From contig NZ_KE384030.1 in the NCBI RefSeq assembly GCF_000423545.1, positions 186,001 to 250,000 of the forward strand: DNA of 64,000 nucleotides. Direction: 5' to 3'. Source of the stretch: Metapseudomonas resinovorans DSM 21078. Its GTDB lineage: Bacteria; Pseudomonadota; Gammaproteobacteria; Pseudomonadales; Pseudomonadaceae. Below, one piece after another: positions 55,673 through 63,131 of the stretch. The notes under the pieces are model-generated. The model had not been told where the DNA came from, made no database searches, and worked only from the letters and a program-made list of their open reading frames with translations. Position numbers and translations under genes: made by a program. Numbering within the stretch: position 1 is the first letter of the stretch; every line of letters starts with the position of its first letter.

Positions 55673-57487
55673 GTGAAAGTCAGAAAACTATATATAAACA
55701 ACTTCCGAGGCATATCCTCTGCTGAGATAGATATCGAGAACTTCACTAGTTTTATAGGTCCGAACAATATTGGTAAATCCACAATACTGCATGCGCTTAA
55801 TATTGTTTTGGATAATAAGAAGCCTACGGTTGATGATTGGCCTAACAAAAAGCCCTCTCAAGAATCCATGGAGATTGTGGTTGAGTTCGGGGAGCTCGAG
55901 GACTGGGAGAGAAACAAGCCAGCTATTTCAGGGCTGCTGCATGAAGATAAGCTTATTGTCAAGCTAGCTGGGACATGGGAAATTGAGTCTGAGCAACCGT
56001 CGTCTGATTATAGTGTTTACTGCACCATAGATGAAGTCCCATGGTCAGGGATTACAGAAGCTAGAAAAATAGCAGAGGCACAAGAGTGTATGGAGGCTCT
56101 TGGAATAACAAATGCTGCCGAATTCAAGGCAAAAAGTGCAGAATTAGAAGGAATGTTTAAGGATAGATATCCAGGTCTCGTCAATGCACGAACCGATTGG
56201 CACGTTAAAAAATTTGCTAATTCTCTTCAGCAAGCAGTTCCTCATGTTATGTATGTTCCTGCTTGCTTCAAGATAGAAGACGAGCTTAAGACTACGGCAA
56301 ATACTCCATTTTCATTTCTTTTCTCCAATAAGCTATTTCCGATTGTTAAGAGTGATGCCTCATACAAAGAGTATGTAGAAAAAGCGGGATATCTTCAGAA
56401 AAAGCTTAAGTCTAAAGCTGGTGGTGAAGAGGTAATAGAAGGGCTTGGCGAGGCGCTTGAGCAAGTAAGTGCAACACTGAATGAGGTCTTGGATTTTGAC
56501 TCGAAGGTTCGGCTGGCCATCGGCGAAGTCGACATTGAGCCTCTATTCATGAAGGCTGCTACTTTGCTCATCGATGAAGAGTTTGAGTCAAGTCTTCAAT
56601 ATCAAGGAAGCGGCGTCCAGCGGGCGTTAGCATTTGCTATGCTCGAAAGCACTGCAGGACACGCCTCAATTGTTGAAGGTGGCGAACGGTCAGTGGTTGT
56701 ACTGTATGAAGAGCCGGAGCTTTATATACACCCACATTTGATGCGTAGGCTCAAGTCTGCATTGGTGAGCAAGACGGGGTCCCCAAAATGGCAAGTTATT
56801 TGCTCCACGCATTCTCCGTTTCTAATTTCGCTTGCTGATAAGCCTGAATCATTGAAATTGATTCGGAAGAATGCAGAGAATAAGAGGATTATTCACCAGC
56901 TTGCCTCTAATATTTTTGAAGAAGGGGGCGAATATGATGAGCGGTCTTTGTTGCGGGCGACGTTGGACTTTCATCCTACCGTTTGTGAAAGCCTTTTTGC
57001 GAAGAGAGTTGTTTTGGTGGAAGGAGACACAGAAGTTGCTGTTTTCTCCATGGTTGAAGAGCTTCTAGGTAAGCTAGATCTGACTTCTGATCTTGTAAAG
57101 GATACTACGATAATATCCGCTGGAGGAAAGTGGACTATTCCAGCTATTTGCAAGGTTTTGAATGCTTTGGGTATCGATTATCGAGTTATTCACGATGAGG
57201 ATCGTCATGGTCTTTCTGATGGGGAACTTGCGGATAAACCGGCAATCCATCCATTTAAGGCAAATGCCAAAATTGCTAGTGTTGCTAATTCCAAGAACGT
57301 TTATGTTGTCTCGGATACATTTGAGCATGTTCTTTGGGATTCGGCGGCAGATGAAATAGCAAGTTCTAAAGACAAGCCGTACAACTCGTGGAAGAGAGTG
57401 AGAAAATATCTTGATGGTGATGTGGTGCTTACTGATAATAGTAAGGAAAAACTCACCAATATATTAATGTTCGCGTTCTGTTCCTGA
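55673..57487 (+). CDS. OLD-family endonuclease (ABC-type ATPase with TOPRIM domain)
   Basis: A 604-residue overcoming-lysogenization-defect nuclease. GTG start at 55673 with AGGGAG six bases upstream. The N-terminal ATPase has Walker A GPNNIGKST (29-37), an ABC signature YQGSGVQRALA (near 312), Walker B VVVLYEEPELYIHP (near 345) and the switch His in CSTHSPF (near 378). The C-terminal TOPRIM domain has VLVEGDTE (Glu near 449) and VIHDED (near 507), so both activities look intact. No UvrD-like helicase follows, so this is not a Gabija pair; it fits stand-alone class 1 OLD. Low GC, unlike the host genes. A phage-defence role is inferred from family. Confidence 0.92.
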   Translation: MKVRKLYINNFRGISSAEIDIENFTSFIGPNNIGKSTILHALNIVLDNKKPTVDDWPNKKPSQESMEIVVEFGELEDWERNKPAISGLLHEDKLIVKLAGTWEIESEQPSSDYSVYCTIDEVPWSGITEARKIAEAQECMEALGITNAAEFKAKSAELEGMFKDRYPGLVNARTDWHVKKFANSLQQAVPHVMYVPACFKIEDELKTTANTPFSFLFSNKLFPIVKSDASYKEYVEKAGYLQKKLKSKAGGEEVIEGLGEALEQVSATLNEVLDFDSKVRLAIGEVDIEPLFMKAATLLIDEEFESSLQYQGSGVQRALAFAMLESTAGHASIVEGGERSVVVLYEEPELYIHPHLMRRLKSALVSKTGSPKWQVICSTHSPFLISLADKPESLKLIRKNAENKRIIHQLASNIFEEGGEYDERSLLRATLDFHPTVCESLFAKRVVLVEGDTEVAVFSMVEELLGKLDLTSDLVKDTTIISAGGKWTIPAICKVLNALGIDYRVIHDEDRHGLSDGELADKPAIHPFKANAKIASVANSKNVYVVSDTFEHVLWDSAADEIASSKDKPYNSWKRVRKYLDGDVVLTDNSKEKLTNILMFAFCS

Positions 57488-57500
57488 AGTTCTATTACTG

Positions 57501-57521
57501 GAGGGGCCTAGTCGGCCCCTC
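57501..57521. terminator. Bidirectional hairpin between convergent genes
   Basis: GAGGGGCC and GGCCCCTC around TAGTC form an 8-bp G-C-rich stem, 14 bp after the OLD gene and 41 bp after the end of the convergent membrane-protein gene. No long T-run on the plus strand. Confidence 0.6.
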
Positions 57522-57561
57522 TTACCAAATATTAGCTTTTGACATCCCGAAGATGACAGCT

Positions 57562-58662
57562 TTAGGTTCTTCTAACCAGGTTTGGTAGGATGTTGGATAT
57601 TTTATCAAGAATTAGTCCATTGTCAGTTGATTCAATCTTCTTTAGCTCAATGTGGGCTGTTGATTGGTCTTTCTCAAGAATGAAATTTCTTTCAGTTGAG
57701 GCGAGGAGGTTGATCGTATTTAGTACGCCTTCGTGAACTGCGCTTTCTGAAGCTACATAGAGTGCTAGGTATTTGCTTTCTATGTTAGTCATCTCATTCT
57801 GAAAATATTTAATTTCATCAAGGCCCTGCTTGTATAATCGCAAGAAAAAGTATGCAAAAACTTCTATAACCAGGACTAGTGAAAGTCTCGGTAGGAAGTG
57901 AGCTGCTATTTCAATTTCGGTGGTAAGCGTTGGGGCATCAAAAACTGAGTAACCAAGAATGCTAACTCCCGTAACGGTCGTTAATATTCCAAGGCCTAGA
58001 TTTATATTGCCTCTTTTTGACTGGCTTTTAATTTCAACTTCTAGTCTTGAGATTGTTCTCTGAAATAATTCGTCTCGTTGCTTGAATTTGCTGCTGTCCT
58101 TGATGGATGCGGTAAGCTTGTTGAAATATTCTTCAAAGGTGTTGCTCTCTAGGCGAGTAGAAAGCTCCTTAAGGATTTCTTCTTTCTCATCCTAGCTAAA
58201 AATCTCGCCAGCGGATCCGCCGCTCTGAAGCTTCTGAATTATCGTGTCGTATTTAGCGTCCAGTCTGTATATTTTTGCTTCATGGCGTCGCAGAAGGTCC
58301 CTGAGAGAGCTTTCATCTATTCTACTAGAGCTTGAAGAAGTTAGTGTTTCTGGTTGTAGGTAGTTGAAAAATTGGCGAACTATGATGGCTATAATAGTTA
58401 GGCCGAGAGGAATGAGTATGTATTGAGGAGTTAGTATGGTTCGTTTGATGGTGGCCAGTAGCGGGGAGCTTTCGTCTATTGGATTTATGAAGTAATGGTA
58501 AAAGGCAAGATAAGAGGCTATCCCTGCGGTTGCTATTAAAAATGCCGCTCTTATTTTCTTTCGGAACGCCATTTTCGCATAGCGCCTGTATTCTTTTTCG
58601 GCCATTTCCTCAAGAAATTTCTGGTTTGAAAGGAATGACTCTCTAATTTCGTCAGCGTTCAT
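57562..58662 (-). pseudogene. Four-helix membrane protein interrupted by one in-frame TAG
   Basis: A single reading frame of 367 codons from ATG 58662 (MNADEIRESFLSNQKFLEEM) to the TAA at 57562, broken only by an amber TAG at 58192-58194. Before the stop: two helices (AFLIATAGIASYLAFYHYFI and ILIPLGLTIIAIIVRQFFNY) and a coiled-coil-like stretch. After it, in the same frame: DEKEEILKELSTRLESNTFE, helices INLGLGILTTVTGVSILGYS and LPRLSLVLVIEVFAYFFLRL, then a helical tail. Protein-like sequence runs right across the stop. Two separate genes are unlikely, since the second half has no good start near its beginning. Family not recognised. Convergent with the OLD gene; low GC like it. Confidence 0.8.
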
Positions 58663-58747
58663 TTTGTTATCTTATGCCCTAGCTTTTTTGCTTCTTGTGT
58701 AGATATATTTAATTACGACTTAACTGATTTTTGTTTGAGTTTGCTAC

Positions 58748-59455
58748 TTATCCCATAGGGCTAAAATTACTTGCCGCTGAGCAATATCTCTCCTTCATAC
58801 CATCACTTTGTAGTGTTCTGTCGCTTTGATAGCGCACCCCCCAGGCACGGCATTCATCTTTAAAGAACTGCTTCGCACCCTTTCGGCATTCCCGATAGTC
58901 AATCGAACCACGCCTGTGGTTACCACATACGCTGCTGCCGTCGATGTAGTTGTTCACGATGGTCCAGGTGGCGTAGTAGCGGGCGCCGCCGCTCCATTTA
59001 TCGATCCACTCGCCATGCTTCTCGATGGTTCTGCTGCGTGTGGTTGTCTGCTGGATGGGTTGTTGATAAGCGGATGACTGCCTGACGCCTTCCATGCTCA
59101 CGATGTTGTCAGGCTGGCGTGGTGTGTAGTTCTGGTCGTTGTATTCGGTTTGCTTGATCTGGGTTTTGCGCTCGGATTCTTGCTGCTTGACGCTGGACCA
59201 GAACATTTCCTCAGCAGTTGGCTGATTCGGGTCCGGTTCTTCGAAAGGAGGGAGGGGAGAGTAGTCGTTCTGCGGCTGCTCGATCGTTGCGACCGGCGCG
59301 GAGTTTTGCAGGAAGGGGATTCGGGCACCTGCCAGGTAGAGCAGGCCGGCGGTGATGCTGGTACCGATCAGGCTGGCGATTAGCCATTTGCCGATATTGC
59401 CGGCCCCTCGCGATGCTTTCAGGTAGTTCGGTGCGTCATCCCAGTCCGCTTTCAT
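58748..59455 (-). CDS. Unknown single-helix membrane protein with Cys-containing C-terminus
   Basis: 235 residues starting MKADWDDAPNYLKASRGAGN. A transmembrane helix WLIASLIGTSITAGLLYLAG (about 24-43) is followed by a Pro/Gln-rich linker (55-150) and a compact C-terminal domain with four cysteines (SSVCGNHRRGSIDYRECRKG, DECRAW, RYCSAAS), so probably exported and disulfide-bonded. I do not recognise the family. GAAATGAAAG precedes the start. It lies between the broken membrane gene and the repressor gene on the same strand; the GC content is closer to the host than that of its left neighbours. Confidence 0.75.
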   Translation of the reverse strand: MKADWDDAPNYLKASRGAGNIGKWLIASLIGTSITAGLLYLAGARIPFLQNSAPVATIEQPQNDYSPLPPFEEPDPNQPTAEEMFWSSVKQQESERKTQIKQTEYNDQNYTPRQPDNIVSMEGVRQSSAYQQPIQQTTTRSRTIEKHGEWIDKWSGGARYYATWTIVNNYIDGSSVCGNHRRGSIDYRECRKGAKQFFKDECRAWGVRYQSDRTLQSDGMKERYCSAASNFSPMG

Positions 59456-59501
59456 TTCTTCACTTCACTCCTTTGAAGTCAGCAACCTACGGCCTTCTTG
59501 G

Positions 59502-59786
59502 CTAGCGCTTTTCCGCGCCTTTCTGAGATGAGGTCTCGCGCTGAGCGTCTTCATAGCCGGGACTGATCTGGCCTGCCTCCGGCATCACTTCACCCGTTAA
59601 AAGCCACCAACGGAACTGCGGGAATACCTTGGCAATGGCCAGGATCTCCTCTTCCTTGATCTCCCGAGACTTGGAGGGATTCTTCAGGTTGCTCCAGGTG
59701 TAGCGACTGATGCCGGTCATCTCCTCCAGCTTGGGCAGCCTGATATCCGACCAGGAGAGGATGGTTATAACGCGCTCTTTGATCAT
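59502..59786 (-). CDS. Phage-type HTH repressor
   Basis: A small DNA-binding protein of about 94 residues from ATG 59786 (MIKERVITILSWSDIRLPKL). The sequence LPKLEEMTGISRYTWSNLKN is a helix-turn-helix, and a Trp-rich dimerisation part (FPQFRWWLLTGEV) follows. A TTG at 59816 could extend it by ten residues. It diverges from an excisionase-like gene across two palindromic operators, the arrangement of the Pf4r-XisF4 switch of Pf filamentous prophages; homology to Pf4r is inferred from arrangement and residue pattern, not from a search. Confidence 0.75.
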   Translation of the reverse strand: MIKERVITILSWSDIRLPKLEEMTGISRYTWSNLKNPSKSREIKEEEILAIAKVFPQFRWWLLTGEVMPEAGQISPGYEDAQRETSSQKGAEKR

Positions 59787-59805
59787 TCCTGATTCATCTA
59801 AATAA

Positions 59806-59870
59806 ACTCTAGTCAAAATGACTTGAGTTGAATATGCTCGAAATAGATTGAGTCAGATTGACTCTAGTTA
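59806..59870. promoter_or_regulatory. Two palindromic operators in the divergent promoter region
   Basis: Site 1 (59806-59828): ACTCTAGTCA and TGACTTGAGT around AAA, 9 of 10 positions complementary. Site 2 (59847-59870): TTGAGTCA and TGACTCTAGT around GAT. The half-site AGTCA/TGACT occurs four times with the same 3-base spacer; the centres are 40 bp apart. They lie just upstream of both the repressor and the excisionase-like gene and are the likely repressor sites. Confidence 0.75.
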
Positions 59871-59906
59871 CATGTGAGTAAATACCAACATAGTGCAACA
59901 AAGGCC

Positions 59907-60131
59907 ATGGATGTGGAAGGAACGACCCTCTCGCTTAAGGACCTGCTCAGCCCGCCGCCGGTGATGCCCTGGCGCGAGTTCGCCGACTGGATACGGATGA
60001 GCAATGAACACGACGTGGTGTGGGGCTGGATTCGCAACGGCTATATCCCGTCGCACAAGGTGGGGAAGTACGTGATGGTCAACGTGGCGCTCCTGACGCA
60101 GCAGCTGCTGGAGAAGGAGCGAAGGGCATGA
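59907..60131 (+). CDS. Excisionase-like small DNA-binding protein
   Basis: 74 residues from ATG 59907 (MDVEGTTLSLKDLLSPPPVM); a GTG at 59874 could extend it by 11. The core MPWREFADWIRMSNEHDVVW followed by GWIRNGYIPSHKVGKYVMVN is a winged-helix excisionase pattern, with the wing at HKVGKYVMVN. In Pf-type prophages the divergent partner of the repressor is the excisionase XisF4, so the same role, both directionality factor and transcription activator, is proposed. The stop TGA overlaps an ATG (ATGA) of the next frame. Confidence 0.72.
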   Translation: MDVEGTTLSLKDLLSPPPVMPWREFADWIRMSNEHDVVWGWIRNGYIPSHKVGKYVMVNVALLTQQLLEKERRA

Positions 60132-60428
60132 ACCATCGACACAGTCGAATGCTGGCGCTGCCTCGCCCGCGCCGAGCATTGCGTCTGCTCTGTCTGCTGG
60201 TGCCCATGCGAACGGGCGAAGTGCGTTCTTTCCCGGTCCATGTCCTGCGAGCACGGCCGCCCCGCACGGATATCCAGGGCCGCTGGGCGCCGGGTCTGCC
60301 CGCGGGCCTCGTGCTGCGGGAAACACAGGCGCGTGCGCCGCGCGCTGAAGTATTGGCGCGTTGTGTATGGCAGCGGCGCGCCCACGCCCTCCGTGTCCAT
60401 TTGCGAACCGTTCGGCAGGGAGCCCTGA
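60132..60428 (+). pseudogene. Cys-rich zinc-finger-like frame without a start codon
   Basis: Directly after the excisionase-like stop, in the same frame, 98 codons read TIDTVECWRCLARAEHCVCS, VCWCPCERAKCVLSRSMSCE and so on to GREP. The dense CxxC/CxC pattern (12 Cys) looks like a zinc-binding protein. The frame has no ATG, GTG or TTG before 60240. The ATG at 60128 reads into another, Arg-rich frame; removing one A from ATGAACC would give ATG ACC ATC in the Cys-rich frame. So a one-base insertion at the start codon is likely. Alternatives: start at ATG 60240, or the Cys pattern is chance in GC-rich DNA. Confidence 0.5.
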
Positions 60429-60431
60429 GCC

Positions 60432-61049
60432 GTGTCTGAGCGCCAACCCAGGGCCCTGGTGGCCTGCGAATTCTCCGGCCGCGTACGCGACGCCCTGACC
60501 CGTGTCGGTTTTCATGCGGTGAGCTGCGACCTTCTGCCCTCGGAAACCGAAGGCGAACACGTCCTGGGGGATGTCTGCGAACTGCTGGACCTGGGCTGGG
60601 ACCTGCTGATCGCCCACCCGCCGTACATTGATCTCGCCGTCTCCGGTGCCCGCTACTTCGCCGCCAAAATCGCGGACGGCAGGCAGGGCAGGGCGGTCGA
60701 CTTCGTCCGCACTCTGCTGGCCGCCCCGATTCGTTTCAAAGCCCTGAAGGGCCCCACGTCGGTGATTTCCACGCAGATCCGCAAGCCCGACCAGACTGTC
60801 CAGCCCTGGATGTTCGGCCACGGCGAGCGCAGATATATCCACTTCTGGCTGGAGAACCTGCCGAAGCTGCAACCCACCCACATCGTTTGCGAGCGCGATC
60901 CGGCCGCGCTGTACATGGCGCCCAACTCCGGCCCCGAACGCTGGAAGAGCCTCTGCCGCACTCACCAGGGCATCGCCGACGCGATGGCTGACCAATGGGG
61001 CCGCTACGTGATCGACCAGCTTGCCGGGCGGCATTGCGCCAACGAGTGA
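60432..61049 (+). CDS. Phage-type DNA-methylase-like protein with altered motifs
   Basis: 205 residues, starting with GTG 60432 (VSERQPRALVACEFSGRVRD). It resembles phage proteins annotated as DNA cytosine methylase: SAM-side ALVACEFSGRVRDAL, then LLPSETEGEHVLGDV, DLLIAHPPYIDLAVSGARYF, SVISTQIRKPDQTVQPWMFG and the C-terminus THQGIADAMADQWG. As I recall the family, the usual text is AHPPC, LENP and a Cys in the GHGE segment; here these are AHPPY, LKGP and GHGERRYIHFWL. Catalysis may therefore be lost. Starts 3 bp after the Cys-rich frame; phage-module gene. Confidence 0.7.
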   Translation: MSERQPRALVACEFSGRVRDALTRVGFHAVSCDLLPSETEGEHVLGDVCELLDLGWDLLIAHPPYIDLAVSGARYFAAKIADGRQGRAVDFVRTLLAAPIRFKALKGPTSVISTQIRKPDQTVQPWMFGHGERRYIHFWLENLPKLQPTHIVCERDPAALYMAPNSGPERWKSLCRTHQGIADAMADQWGRYVIDQLAGRHCANE

Positions 61050-61149
61050 CTCGCTTATGTCCTCAGGATCACGCGGAAATTTCGCGCAGCTCACTGAGAG
61101 CGAGGCACCCCGTACTGTCGATGACCATGGGTTTGCACACCGGGTGCCA

Positions 61150-61275
61150 GGCCACCTCCTGGATGTTCTGGAATACGGCCCCACCAGGGATTTTCGCCAG
61201 CTCTTCAACACCTCGCGGCTTGCTGAGCAGGAAGGCAAGGGCAAAGCCCTGTGCCAAGAGTCCTCTCGTTCGTGA
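61150..61275 (+). pseudogene. C-terminal tail of an unidentified protein, copy 1
   Basis: The plus frame reads GHLLDVLEYGPTRDFRQLFN, then TSRLAEQEGKGKALC and eight more residues to a stop. It matches 63132-63243 (GHSFQDVFRYGPTIDFRQFF...) at about 20 of 30 positions. Differences between the two copies fall mostly in third codon positions, so this frame was once selected as protein. No N-terminal part is present. It could be the end of an integrase or another element-end protein; I cannot identify it. Confidence 0.5.
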
Positions 61276-61379
61276 GGTTTTTCCGGCTTGGTCTGTTCTG
61301 TGACTATAATCCTTGCGTACGTGAGGATTCCGAGTGGCTATGCACTCTGATTGAAGCAATCCTCACGATCATGTGGATT
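61259..61379. promoter_or_regulatory. hipBA promoter with three evenly spaced palindromic operators
   Basis: Two 22-bp palindromes of form AATCC-N12-GGATT lie at 61308-61329 and 61358-61379. A weaker relative, with CCTC and GAGG arms, is at 61259-61280. Centres are 49 and 50 bp apart, close to five helical turns. A perfect TATAAT (61305-61310) overlaps the middle site, with TTCCGG 18 bp upstream as possible -35. E. coli HipB binds TATCC-N8-GGATA, so these are likely HipB operators with wider spacing. Confidence 0.78.
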
Positions 61380-61413
61380 ATTTCGTGCAGCTCAGCATCG
61401 CTCGGTTTTCCTT

Positions 61414-61800
61414 ATGAGCGTGGGGATTTTTTCAGTGAATGTGCCAATCGATTCTCCTAAAGCCCTGGGCCACCTCATTCGGGCCTGCCGAAAGGCCATG
61501 GATATGCGCCAAGACGTGGCCGCTGGCGTTATTGGCGTGAGCGAGAACTTCCTCGGCAAGGTCGAGCGCGGCGGCGAAACCGTGCAATGGGGCCTGCTGT
61601 TCCAGGTCATGCAAGAGCTGGGGCTGAAAGTGTCGGTGGAGGTTCCCGATGAGATTGCCGGGGAGGCAAGGGCTCAGATCGTTCGCGCATTCAACAAGTC
61701 CGCGACGGTGCCCCACCCCGGCAAGAGCAATCCCGGCTCAGATGATTTGAACCGTCTGCTGCATGCCATTGAAACGTCCCTGAACGACAAGGCTCGCTGA
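61414..61800 (+). CDS. hipB: HipB-type antitoxin (XRE family)
   Basis: 128 residues from ATG 61414 (MSVGIFSVNVPIDSPKALGH); GTG 61432 or 61438 are alternatives. The helix-turn-helix is LIRACRKAMDMRQDVAAGVI followed by GVSENFLGKVERGGETV; a C-terminal extension (about 75-128) is probably the HipA-contacting part. It should neutralise HipA and repress the operon through the three upstream palindromes. The stop overlaps the hipA start by one base (TGATG). Confidence 0.9.
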   Translation: MSVGIFSVNVPIDSPKALGHLIRACRKAMDMRQDVAAGVIGVSENFLGKVERGGETVQWGLLFQVMQELGLKVSVEVPDEIAGEARAQIVRAFNKSATVPHPGKSNPGSDDLNRLLHAIETSLNDKAR

Positions 61801-63104
61801 TGGATCGGCAACTGTACGTCTGGATCAACTTCGACCAGGTCGGTGTGCTGGCCGAGCGCAACGGCTTATGGACCTTCACTTACACCCAGGCCTGGTTGGA
61901 TAAGCGTGATGCCTATGCCATCAGCCCGAGTTTGCCGTTGAGGGCGGAGCCTTACGTTGACGGTGCAAGCGACCGCCCGGTTCAGTGGTTCTTCGACAAC
62001 CTGCTCCCGGAGGAAGGGCAACGCCAGCTCATTGCCTCAAGTGCCGGCGTTGGTGTCGAGGATGCATTCGGGATGCTGCAGCACTTCGGCGCCGAGTCGG
62101 CAGGGTCCATCACCTTGCTGCCCCCCGACCTGGTGCCCGAGCCAGGCGAACTGCGAGCACTCTCCTTTGATGCCATGGCCGAGCGCATTCAGAAAATGCC
62201 TCAAATCCCTTTGGCCGAGCAGTCCTTCAAAAGGATGTCGCTGGCCGGGGCGCAACACAAAGTCGCACTCCGCGTTGAGGAGGGTGGGTTCCTGGAACCA
62301 GGCGGTAACGAACCCTCGACACACATCCTCAAGCCGGATCACCCGAGTGGAGACTTTGCCCATTCGGTGATCAACGAGTGGTTCGTGATGACACTCGCCA
62401 GGAAGGTGGGCCTGCCTGTTCCGGCCGTGACCCGAAAGTACATTCCCATGCCGGTCTACCTGGTCGAGCGGTTCGACCGGGCTCTCACCACCACAGGGTG
62501 GACAAGGCTCCACTGCCTGGACGCCTGCCAGGTCCTCAACCTTGATAGATCGACCAAGTACCACGCGGGCAACGTCGAGCGCCTGCGTGAGTTGAGCGCG
62601 ATGTGCCGCATTCCAGCCAGAGCCAGGCTTCAACTCTTCCAGTGGCTGACGTTCAACGTTCTGGTTGGCAACACCGACGCACACCTGAAAAACCTGAGTT
62701 TCCTCATGAGCCCTCGGGGGCTGGAGCTGGCACCTTTCTATGACCTGCTGAGTACTGCCGTCTGGACCACGAAGGCTTTCGACAAGGACCATTGGCCGGG
62801 CGCAGTGACCATGGCCTGGCCAATAGCGGGTGAAGATCGCTTGGAGCGCATGAGCCTGGACCTGCTTGTCGAGGCGGCCGGGATACTCGCGATCAAGCCG
62901 GCCACGGCGAGAGCACAGGTTGTCCAGCTGGCTACAGCAGTGCGCAAAGGTGCCAAGGAACTCATTGACCAGGTGCAACGTGAAAACGAAGAGATTGCGA
63001 GGTTGCAGCCCGAGGTCAGGCAAGCATTCCCCGGGGAGATGAGAGCGCTGCGCTGCATCGATTCGATCATCATTACTGAAATGTCGGGCAAGATGCTCCG
63101 TTGA
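61800..63104 (+). CDS. hipA: HipA-type serine/threonine kinase toxin
   Basis: 434 residues. E. coli HipA phosphorylates glutamyl-tRNA synthetase and causes persistence. Here the N-terminal subdomain (DRQLYVWINFDQVGVLAERN, PVQWFFDNLLPEEGQRQ) is followed by the kinase core: P-loop-like LAGAQHKVALRVEE, THILKPDHPSG, the phosphoserine-loop region QVLNLDRSTKYH, catalytic NTDAHLKNLSF (Asp near 292) and the metal-binding FYDLLST. All look intact, so it should be active when free of HipB. Coupled to hipB by a one-base overlap. GC near that of the host. Confidence 0.93.
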   Translation: MDRQLYVWINFDQVGVLAERNGLWTFTYTQAWLDKRDAYAISPSLPLRAEPYVDGASDRPVQWFFDNLLPEEGQRQLIASSAGVGVEDAFGMLQHFGAESAGSITLLPPDLVPEPGELRALSFDAMAERIQKMPQIPLAEQSFKRMSLAGAQHKVALRVEEGGFLEPGGNEPSTHILKPDHPSGDFAHSVINEWFVMTLARKVGLPVPAVTRKYIPMPVYLVERFDRALTTTGWTRLHCLDACQVLNLDRSTKYHAGNVERLRELSAMCRIPARARLQLFQWLTFNVLVGNTDAHLKNLSFLMSPRGLELAPFYDLLSTAVWTTKAFDKDHWPGAVTMAWPIAGEDRLERMSLDLLVEAAGILAIKPATARAQVVQLATAVRKGAKELIDQVQRENEEIARLQPEVRQAFPGEMRALRCIDSIIITEMSGKMLR

Positions 63105-63131
63105 GGCCGGGCACTCTGCGCTACGCTAGCC

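Noticed and set aside
55673-57487. Gabija-type system
   Set aside because: GajA is an OLD-type nuclease, but the required UvrD-like helicase GajB is absent; the next gene is a membrane protein on the other strand.
60129-60131. TGA between the excisionase-like gene and the Cys-rich frame as a Sec codon fusing the two
   Set aside because: The frames are continuous, but no SECIS-type hairpin is evident and an ATGA overlap explains the junction better.
60128-60439. Arg-rich frame from ATG 60128
   Set aside because: The translation is nearly all Arg, Ala, Leu and Pro, typical of an off-frame reading. The Cys-rich frame is more protein-like, so this one is treated as a shadow.
59868-61244. 458-codon minus-strand frame opposite the excisionase-like and methylase-like genes
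   Set aside because: It lies antisense to better-supported genes and across the operator region; composition is that of a shadow. I also considered it as the missing integrase, but no tyrosine-recombinase R-HxxR-Y pattern is visible.
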